Assembly (NCBI GenBank): GCA_046759145.1
Contig: JBHIBR010000137.1
Location: 1-5,535 of the forward strand
Reading direction: 5' to 3'
Length of the DNA: 5,535 bases
Source of the DNA: JBHIBR01 sp046759145 [NCBI: Nitrospinota bacterium]
GTDB taxonomy: Bacteria; UBA8248
Part shown: piece by piece, positions 1-5,535 of the stretch
Position numbering within the stretch: position 1 is the first letter of the stretch
How the letters are laid out: every line of letters starts with the position of its first letter
The notes under the pieces: generated by a model
What the model saw: the letters and a program-made list of their open reading frames with translations, nothing else
What the model was told of the DNA's origin: nothing
Database searches by the model: none
Program-made: the position numbers and the translations under genes

Positions 1-813
1 GGGGTCGGTCATCTTGTAGTCCTTATGGAAAGCCGTCACATGCCAGGGGACGTCGCGGGACACCGAGACCAAAAAACGGGCCGCCTCTCTCAGTTCGTCG
101 GGAGAGTCGTTGAATCCAGGCACCACCAGGGTCACTACCTCCACCCAAAAGCCCATTTCCACGGTCATCTTGATAGTCTCAAGAACCCTGTCCAAAACCC
201 CACCCAGCCTGCGATAGCCACGCTGGGACATGGCCTTGAGATCAATCTTGTAGCCGTCCACCCAGGGCCGCAGGTACTCCAGGACCTCTCTTGTGGCATT
301 GCCATTGGAGATGAAGGCAGTGCTGAGGCCCCGCTGCCGGGCCACTCGGAACACATCGACCGCCCACTCGGCGGTGATGAGTGGCTCGTTGTAGCTGCTG
401 CCCACCAGGCTGGCTCCGCAATCCAGCCCCATCTCGACAAGGTCCTCTGGCCTTACCTGGTAGCGGTCGAAAGAGGCCAATGGGTCCCGAATAGTCTGGG
501 AAGTGAGCCAGTTCTGGCAGTAGGGGCAGTGGTAGTCGCACCCCAGCATCCCGAAGGTCAGGGTGTCCGAGCCCGGGAGGACGTGGAAGAAGGGTTTCTT
601 CTCGGTCGGGTCGCACTGGAGGGCGGCCACATAGCCGCGGGGGACAAGGAGGGCGCCGCCCCGGTTGAAGCGCACCTTGCAGATGCCCCGGCGCCCCTCA
701 AGGACCTTGCAACGGTGGCCGCACGCAAAACACCGCAAAGAACTCCCCTCGAGCCGCTCGTAGAGAGCTCCCTCGGCGGTGCGGGCGTCCAGCATTTCGG
801 CCAAGGTCGTCAT
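1..813 (-). CDS. amrS: AmmeMemoRadiSam system radical SAM enzyme (AmrS), 3' end cut by window edge
   Basis: Translating the minus strand from the ATG at 811-813 gives 271 residues with no stop, running exactly to base 1; by family length some tens of C-terminal residues are missing. The radical SAM motif CxxxCxxC is C92, C96 and C99 (in GCDYHCPYCQNW), which binds the 4Fe-4S cluster that cleaves S-adenosylmethionine. Also visible are DPTEKKPFFHVLPGS (68-82), SYNEPL (140-145), SNGNAT (169-174), DLKA (191-194) and HVTAFHKDYKM (258-268), all typical of AmrS and related to PflA-type activases. A second cysteine set, C28, C31, C35 and C45, precedes the core and may bind metal. AmrS genes often occur with AMMECR1 (AmrA) and Memo (AmrB) genes; neither is in the window. 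The reaction is not established to my knowledge. GGGAGG lies 12 nt before the ATG. No in-frame start is seen just upstream. G+C drops to about 60% over bases 1-540. Confidence 0.9.
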   Translation of the reverse strand, partial: MTTLAEMLDARTAEGALYERLEGSSLRCFACGHRCKVLEGRRGICKVRFNRGGALLVPRGYVAALQCDPTEKKPFFHVLPGSDTLTFGMLGCDYHCPYCQNWLTSQTIRDPLASFDRYQVRPEDLVEMGLDCGASLVGSSYNEPLITAEWAVDVFRVARQRGLSTAFISNGNATREVLEYLRPWVDGYKIDLKAMSQRGYRRLGGVLDRVLETIKMTVEMGFWVEVVTLVVPGFNDSPDELREAARFLVSVSRDVPWHVTAFHKDYKMTDP

Positions 814-834
814 GGGATGCGCAAGCCTCCCGGC

Positions 835-849
835 GGGGTTCTCAACCCC
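835..849 (-). repeat. Short perfect hairpin upstream of the radical SAM gene
   Basis: On the minus strand GGGGTT-GAG-AACCCC forms a 6-bp perfect stem with a 3-nt loop. It lies between the amidohydrolase stop (899) and the amrS ATG (813). There is no T-run after it, so it is a poor intrinsic terminator. If the candidate -10 box at 859-864 is real, this hairpin would sit at or near the very 5' end of the amrS transcript, where it could stabilise the RNA. Its function is inferred only. Confidence 0.35.
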
Positions 850-858
850 CGCACCCTT

Positions 859-864
859 ATTCTA
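859..864 (-). promoter_or_regulatory. Candidate -10 promoter element for amrS
   Basis: The minus strand reads TAGAAT here, five of six matches to the sigma-70 -10 consensus, inside a small AT-rich island (TTAGAATAA) in an otherwise very GC-rich gap. No convincing -35 lies 17 nt upstream (AGGCGA, about two matches) and there is no TG extension. It would place a transcription start near base 852, about 40 bases before the amrS ATG. This is weak evidence from composition and one hexamer. Confidence 0.25.
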
Positions 865-898
865 ACCCACATCCCCCGGGCTCGCCTCCTCCCCTTCC

Positions 899-1906
899 CT
901 ACCCCAACCCCACCAGCCGGGCGGCGTTCTGGCTCGACACCTTGCGCTTGGCCTCTCCCTTGAGGTTCGCGCCCATGACGAAGCGGACGGGGTCCATCTC
1001 CATCATATCGAACGGAAAATCCGTCCCGAACACCACGTGGTCCTCTCCCATGGTGGAGACGAGAAATTCGAGCGTGCGCGAGTAGAAGGTCAGGATGTCG
1101 AAGTAGAGGTTCTTGAAGTAGTAGCTCGGCGGGTGGGGGATCCGGGGTTTGACCTCGGGACGGTACTCCCAGCCGTGGTCGAGGCGCCCCCGGATGTAGG
1201 GGAGGTGGCCGCCGGCGTGGGCGAGGAGGACCTGGAGGCCCGGGTGGCGTTCGAAGATGCCCTTGAAGATGAGGTGGGCGGCGGCGATGGTGGTGTCCAG
1301 GGGGTTCCCGATGAGGTTGGTCAGGTAGTAGCGCTGGATGCGCTCGTGTCCGGCCACGTCGGTGGGGTGGATGAAGATGAGGCAGCCGAGCTCCCCCGCC
1401 TTCTTCCAGAAGGGCTCGAAGTCGTCCTCGTCCAGGTTGCGGCCGTTGATGTTGGAGGCGATGGCCGCCCCCACCAGCTTGAGCTCCCTCACCGCTCGCT
1501 CCAGCACCCCGGCGGCCTCCTCCCCCCCGACCTGGAGGGGGACGATGGCGTAGCCCCGGAAGCGGCCCGGGTGGCGCGCGGCGAGGTCCGCGATATAGCC
1601 GTTCACCATCTCGCAGAGCCTGAGCGCCACCCCCCCGTCGGTCACCCAGTGGTAGTAACCGTAGGGGGGAGGGGAGAGCACGGCAACGTCGATCCCCAAC
1701 CGATCCATCTCGGCCAGGGCCGCCGCGGGCTCGAAGAGCTTGCGGTTCCATTCCTCCTCGGCCTTCTTCTTGCTCACCGCCTGGGAGGCGGGGGCTGCCG
1801 TGATGCTGGCATGGTGCGTGCCGGGATGGGCCCGGTGGGCCTGGGCCACCTGGTCCGCCTCCCGGCTCATGCAGTGGAAGTGGAGGTCGATGACGGGGTC
1901 GGCCAT
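899..1906 (-). CDS. Amidohydrolase-2 / ACMSD-like metal-dependent hydrolase or decarboxylase
   Basis: 335 residues, a normal length for the amidohydrolase-2 family (TIM-barrel, mononuclear metal, cytosolic). The metal-binding set appears in the expected order: HxH at H9 and H11 (DLHFH), H180 (IFIHP), H230 (LLAHAGGH) and the catalytic aspartate D296 (FGTDFPFD). Family members include 2-amino-3-carboxymuconate-6-semialdehyde decarboxylase, gamma-resorcylate decarboxylase and related hydrolases. Sequence alone does not say whether this one decarboxylates or hydrolyses, or on what substrate. The segment after HxH (about residues 12-55) is polar and His-rich and probably forms the variable lid. 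The ATG at 1904-1906 is supported by GGGAGG (1914-1919) with 7-nt spacing. The gene starts 43 bp after the SDR gene with no terminator between them, so the two are probably co-transcribed and may act in one catabolic route. The fold is very likely; the substrate is unknown. Confidence 0.88.
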   Translation of the reverse strand: MADPVIDLHFHCMSREADQVAQAHRAHPGTHHASITAAPASQAVSKKKAEEEWNRKLFEPAAALAEMDRLGIDVAVLSPPPYGYYHWVTDGGVALRLCEMVNGYIADLAARHPGRFRGYAIVPLQVGGEEAAGVLERAVRELKLVGAAIASNINGRNLDEDDFEPFWKKAGELGCLIFIHPTDVAGHERIQRYYLTNLIGNPLDTTIAAAHLIFKGIFERHPGLQVLLAHAGGHLPYIRGRLDHGWEYRPEVKPRIPHPPSYYFKNLYFDILTFYSRTLEFLVSTMGEDHVVFGTDFPFDMMEMDPVRFVMGANLKGEAKRKVSSQNAARLVGLG

Positions 1907-1949
1907 GGGTTCCCCTCCCGCGCAAGAGAAGAATTCGCCCGCGGGCCCC

Positions 1950-2729
1950 TCAATACCAGATCAGACCCGCCGTCACGTTGATGTCCTGGGCGGTCATGTG
2001 GCGGCCGGCCTCGGAGCAGAGGAAGACGCAGAGACCCGCCGTGTCCTCGGGCGTCACGAGGCGCTTCAGGGCCGCGGGGTCGGTGAAGGAGCATTTGGCC
2101 TCCTCGAAGGTGGTGCCCGCAAAGGAGGCCATGCGCTCGATGACCGCCTGGATGCGCGGCCCCTCGGTGGCCCCCGGACAGACGGCATTGACCGTGATGC
2201 CGTACTCGCCGAGCTCGAAAGCGAGGGTGCGGGTGAGGCCGATGAGGGCCATCTTGGAGCTGGTGTAAGGGGTGCGCTGGGGGAGGGGGCGCTTTCCGCT
2301 CACCGAGCTGATGTTGATGATGCGCCCCCAGCGCTGCTCCTTCATCCGGGGCACCACGTACTTGCAGCAGAAGAAAGCCCCCCGGAGGTTGACGGCGAGC
2401 GTGTCGTCCCACTCCTCGGCGCTCACGTCCTCGAGGCTCTTCGTAGGCCCGGCGACCCCCGAGTTGTTCACCAGGATGTCCACGCGGCCCCACCGCTCGA
2501 CCACGCGCCCCACCATGCGTCGCACCTGGTCCTCGTAGTGGAGGTCGGTGGGGACCACCAGGGACTGCCCTCGCAGCGCCTCAACCTTCTTCGCGGTGGC
2601 GCGGAGGTTCGCCTCGTTCCTCGCCGCCAGGGCCACTCGCGCGCCCTCTTTCGCCAGCCCCAGCGCGATGGCCTGGCCGATGCCCTGGCCGGCCCCGGTG
2701 ACGATGGCAACCTTCCCCTCGAGGAGCAT
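1950..2729 (-). CDS. Short-chain dehydrogenase/reductase (classical SDR, FabG-like)
   Basis: 259 residues, typical of classical SDRs: cytosolic, Rossmann-fold NAD(P)-dependent oxidoreductases. The cofactor motif TGAGQGIG is at 11-18, with D62 and NNSG at 88-91. The full catalytic tetrad is present: N114, S142, Y155 and K159 (YTSSK), followed by PGATEGPRI at 185-193, which closes over the cofactor. The end of the second strand reads LAARN (34-38), with Arg37 rather than an acidic residue, which favours NADP(H); this is inference. The C-terminus ends NVTAGLIWY, where many relatives have DGG. Many such proteins are annotated as 3-oxoacyl-ACP reductase, but no fatty-acid synthesis genes are nearby, and the amidohydrolase next door suggests catabolism of a hydroxy or keto compound. 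The start at 2727-2729 gives the canonical LEGKVAIVTG opening. A purine-rich GGAGG lies about 11 nt upstream, a little far. Confidence 0.92.
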   Translation of the reverse strand: MLLEGKVAIVTGAGQGIGQAIALGLAKEGARVALAARNEANLRATAKKVEALRGQSLVVPTDLHYEDQVRRMVGRVVERWGRVDILVNNSGVAGPTKSLEDVSAEEWDDTLAVNLRGAFFCCKYVVPRMKEQRWGRIINISSVSGKRPLPQRTPYTSSKMALIGLTRTLAFELGEYGITVNAVCPGATEGPRIQAVIERMASFAGTTFEEAKCSFTDPAALKRLVTPEDTAGLCVFLCSEAGRHMTAQDINVTAGLIWY

Positions 2730-2783
2730 GCTCTTCGCCCCCTCCCTCGCCCGCCCCTCCGGCGATCCCCGGGGGCCAAGCGG

Positions 2784-2795
2784 CCCCGCGCGGGG
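2784..2795. repeat. 12-bp GC palindrome in the ndk-SDR gap
   Basis: CCCCGCGCGGGG is a perfect 12-bp palindrome without a loop, inside the 146-bp spacer between ndk and the SDR gene. It could be an operator-type dyad or part of a structured terminator region. In DNA this rich in G and C such a palindrome can also arise by chance, so no function is assigned. Confidence 0.25.
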
Positions 2796-2808
2796 AGCCA
2801 GCTCTCTT

Positions 2809-2833
2809 GAGCCCCCATCGCCTGCGGGGGCTC
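2809..2833 (-). terminator. Stem-loop, possible end of the sdh-suc-ndk transcript
   Basis: The minus strand reads GAGCCCCC, a 9-nt loop, then GGGGGCTC: an 8-bp perfect stem of nearly pure G/C, about 45 bases after the ndk stop. The position suits termination of the energy-metabolism operon. However, the sequence after the stem on the minus strand is AAGAGAGC, with no U-tract, so it is not a classical intrinsic terminator. It may be a U-less terminator, an mRNA 3'-end stabiliser, or chance. Confidence 0.35.
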
Positions 2834-2855
2834 CAACAGAGTGGGCACCCTCGCA

Positions 2856-2871
2856 CCGGCCCGGTGGCCGG
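2856..2871 (-). repeat. Short stem-loop directly after the ndk stop
   Basis: CCGGCC-ACCG-GGCCGG on the minus strand makes a 6-bp stem with a 4-nt loop beginning 5 bases after the ndk stop codon. Together with the 2809-2833 stem-loop it gives two structures in tandem at the end of ndk. There is no T-run. It may help mark the 3' end of the operon transcript, but this is inferred from position only. Confidence 0.25.
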
Positions 2872-2875
2872 GCGA

Positions 2876-3292
2876 CTAGGGCGCCAGTTCCGCGTCGCTA
2901 AAGAAGAAGGGCACCTCGAAGGCAGCCGTCTCGGCCTCGTCGCTGCCGTGGACGGCGTTCCGCTCGATGTTCTCGCCGTAAAGCGCCCGGAGGGTGCCCG
3001 CCGCCGCCTCGGCCGGGTCGGTGGCGCCCATGAGGTCGCGCCACTGGGCGATGGCCCCTTCCTTTTCCAACACCATGAGGACGGAGGGACCCGAGGCCAT
3101 GAAGGCGGTGAGGGAGCGGTAGAAGGGGCGCTCCCGGTGGACGGCGTAGAAGGCCTCCGCCTCCTCCCGGGTGAGGTGCTTCATCTTGAGGGCCCGGATG
3201 CGGAAGCCCGCCTCCTCGATCCGACCCAGCACCTCCCCCACCAGACCCCGCGAGACGGCGTCGGGCTTGACGATGGCGAGGGTGCGCTCCAA
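2876..3292 (-). CDS. ndk: Nucleoside diphosphate kinase
   Basis: Ndk moves the gamma-phosphate between nucleoside triphosphates and diphosphates through a phosphohistidine. With the TTG start at 3290-3292 the protein is 138 residues, close to the usual bacterial 135-145. It opens [13 protein letters not shown], the canonical family N-terminus. K9 (KPD), the substrate segment ERPFYRSL (54-61) and the active-site [12 protein letters not shown] (112-123) with catalytic H115 are all present. The residue after HGSD is Glu, where Ser or Ala is common, a mild variation. A longer reading from a TTG at 3314-3316 adds eight residues (MSAGRGDS) and has a fair GGGGAG before it. I prefer the shorter one because GAGGAG sits 5 nt upstream and the N-terminus matches the family. 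The gene lies 60 bp after sucD, so its phosphate-exchange activity is physically linked to the NTP-making succinyl-CoA ligase. Confidence 0.95.
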   Translation of the reverse strand: MERTLAIVKPDAVSRGLVGEVLGRIEEAGFRIRALKMKHLTREEAEAFYAVHRERPFYRSLTAFMASGPSVLMVLEKEGAIAQWRDLMGATDPAEAAAGTLRALYGENIERNAVHGSDEAETAAFEVPFFFSDAELAP

Positions 3293-3297
3293 AGAGT

Positions 3298-3303
3298 CTC
3301 CTC
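3298..3303 (-). promoter_or_regulatory. Ribosome binding site that decides the ndk start
   Basis: The minus strand reads GAGGAG, then a 5-nt spacer ACTCT, then TTG at 3290-3292. This near-consensus Shine-Dalgarno lies inside the longer possible ORF, between its TTG (3314-3316) and the family-conserved N-terminus. It therefore favours the shorter Ndk. The competing site is GGGGAG at 3323-3328, 6 nt before the upstream TTG. Confidence 0.6.
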
Positions 3304-3352
3304 GGCCGGCGCTCAAAATCCGCTCCCCCCTGGGGACGCCAGGCCGGGTGCC

Positions 3353-4224
3353 CTAGCCCCGACCCAGCGCCCTCGCCACCTCCGCCCCCATCTCGGCGGG
3401 GCTCCTCACCACCCGGATCCCCGCCCCTTCGAGGGCCGCCATCTTCTCGGCCGCAGTGCCCTCTCCCCCGCTGATGATGGCTCCCGCGTGGCCCATCCGG
3501 CGGCCCGGCGGGGCCGTCTGGCCCGCGATGAACCCCACCATGGGCTTGGTGATGTGCCCCTTGGCCCAGGCGGCCGCCTCCTGCTCGGCAGTCCCCCCGA
3601 TCTCGCCGATGAGCACGATGGCCTCCGTCGCGGGGTCCGCCTCGAAGAGGGCCAGCACGTCGATGAAGTCGGTGCCCAGGATGGGGTCCCCCCCGATGCC
3701 CACGCAGGTGGACTGACCCAGCCCAAGGGCGGTGAGCTGGGCCACCACCTCGTAGGTGAGGGTGCCGCTTCGGGAGACCACCCCCACCGAGCCCTCCTTG
3801 TGGATGTGGCCCGGCATGATGCCCACCTTGCACTTGCCCGGGGAGATGGCGCCCGGGCAATTGGGTCCGATGAGGCGCGTCTTCGACCCCTCCAGGTGGC
3901 GGCACACATAGAGCATATCCAGGGCGGGGATGCCCTCGGTGATGCACACCGCCAGCGGGAGGCCCGCATCGGCCGCCTCCAGGACGGCGTCGGCGGCGTG
4001 GGCGGGGGGGACGAAGATGATGGAAGCATCCGCGCCCGTGGCGGCGGCCGCCTCCGCCACCGTGTTGAAGACGGGCACCCCGTCAAACCTCTGGCCGCCC
4101 TTGCCCGGCACCACGCCCCCCACCACCCGGGTCCCATATTCGATGGCCCGGCGGGCGTGGAAACTCCCCTCCCGGCCCGTGATCCCCTGGACCAGAAGGC
4201 GGGTGCTCTCGTCCACCAGGATGC

Positions 4225-4228
<4 letters not shown>
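3353..4228 (-). CDS. sucD: Succinyl-CoA ligase, alpha subunit
   Basis: 291 residues (E. coli SucD has 289). With SucC it interconverts succinyl-CoA + NDP + Pi and succinate + NTP + CoA in the TCA cycle. The protein opens [10 protein letters not shown] (GTG start read as Met), aligning with the family start. The CoA-binding Rossmann domain carries [10 protein letters not shown] (15-24) and PGKGG (41-45); GPNCPG (121-126) contains C124 near the CoA site; and the ligase domain ends with the phosphorylated H247 in [19 protein letters not shown]209 matches the conserved glutamate that helps hold the phosphohistidine. The GTG start overlaps the sucC stop in GTGA (a 4-bp overlap), which implies translational coupling and near 1:1 synthesis. 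The reading frame stays open far upstream (to 4798) inside sucC; that extension is not homologous and is rejected. Confidence 0.97.
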
Positions 4229-5397
<1,169 letters not shown>

Positions 5398-5407
5398 GGC
5401 GGGAGGG

Positions 5408-5535
5408 TCACTTCCGCCGGATCCTCTTCACGAGCCACACCACCGGGTCGTAGCACTCGTCCACCACCCGCTCCTTGAGAGGGATGATGGAGTTGTCGGT
5501 GATCCGGATGTTCTCCGGGCAGACCTCGGTGCAGC
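5408..5535 (-). CDS. sdhB: Succinate dehydrogenase iron-sulfur subunit, C-terminal 41 residues (5' cut by window edge)
   Basis: The minus strand from the right edge to the TGA at 5408-5410 encodes 41 complete codons, beginning CTEVCPENIRITDN and ending WLVKRIRRK. The C-x3-C-P pattern is the last cysteine motif of SdhB/FrdB, where one Cys ligates the 3Fe-4S and the other the 4Fe-4S cluster. The tail PLKERVVDECYDPVVWLVKRI matches the end of one branch of bacterial SdhB proteins, as I recall them. SdhB carries electrons from the flavoprotein SdhA to the membrane quinone site. Most of the gene lies outside the window. A fumarate reductase subunit is possible, since the two families are hard to separate from the tail alone, but linkage to sucCD favours succinate dehydrogenase. 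Confidence 0.8.
   Translation of the reverse strand, partial: CTEVCPENIRITDNSIIPLKERVVDECYDPVVWLVKRIRRK

Noticed and set aside
165-616. Two small minus-strand frames (165-440 and 242-616)
   Set aside because: They overlap the radical SAM gene in other frames and have no recognisable features; the true frame runs off the left edge.
810-1925. 371-residue minus-strand frame over the amidohydrolase gene
   Set aside because: It is an out-of-frame shadow rich in Arg, Gly and Pro; the frame at 899-1906 carries all the metal ligands.
1937-1946. GCCCGCGGGC palindrome between the SDR and amidohydrolase genes
   Set aside because: A 10-bp loopless GC palindrome is expected by chance in such GC-rich DNA, and the gap is only 43 bp with no T-run.

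Overview
The window is an almost fully coding, single-strand stretch of a high-GC bacterial genome. All seven genes read on the minus strand, so transcription runs from the right edge to the left. Hand counts of sampled rows give about 70-77% G+C over the TCA-cycle genes. GTG and TTG starts, third-position G/C and tight spacing all fit a GC-rich bacterium. The sequence does not fix the phylum. A proteobacterial/delta-type lineage or an uncultured GC-rich lineage such as Rokubacteria or NC10 would be compatible, but this is a guess.

Right part (2876-5535): the tail of sdhB (iron-sulfur subunit of succinate dehydrogenase), then sucC and sucD (both subunits of succinyl-CoA ligase) and ndk (nucleoside diphosphate kinase). 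Gaps are 10 bp, a 4-bp overlap, and 60 bp. This looks like one energy-metabolism operon: SucCD makes succinate plus a nucleoside triphosphate, Sdh oxidises the succinate, and Ndk exchanges the phosphate between nucleotide pools.

Middle (899-2729): after a 146-bp spacer holding inverted repeats come a classical short-chain dehydrogenase/reductase and, 43 bp further on, a metal-dependent amidohydrolase of the ACMSD-like amidohydrolase-2 family. Both have intact catalytic residues. Their substrates cannot be read from sequence, and they may form a small catabolic pair.

Left part (1-813): a radical SAM enzyme of the AmmeMemoRadiSam type (AmrS), cut by the left edge. Because it runs off the window without a stop it is easy to miss. 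It is the least understood gene here. Its downstream two thirds are clearly lower in G+C (about 60%) and use different codons from the rest of the window. A candidate promoter and a short hairpin sit just upstream.

No tRNA, rRNA, CRISPR array, insertion sequence or prophage feature was seen, and no gene-free stretch exceeds 300 bases. The longest non-coding gap is 2730-2875.
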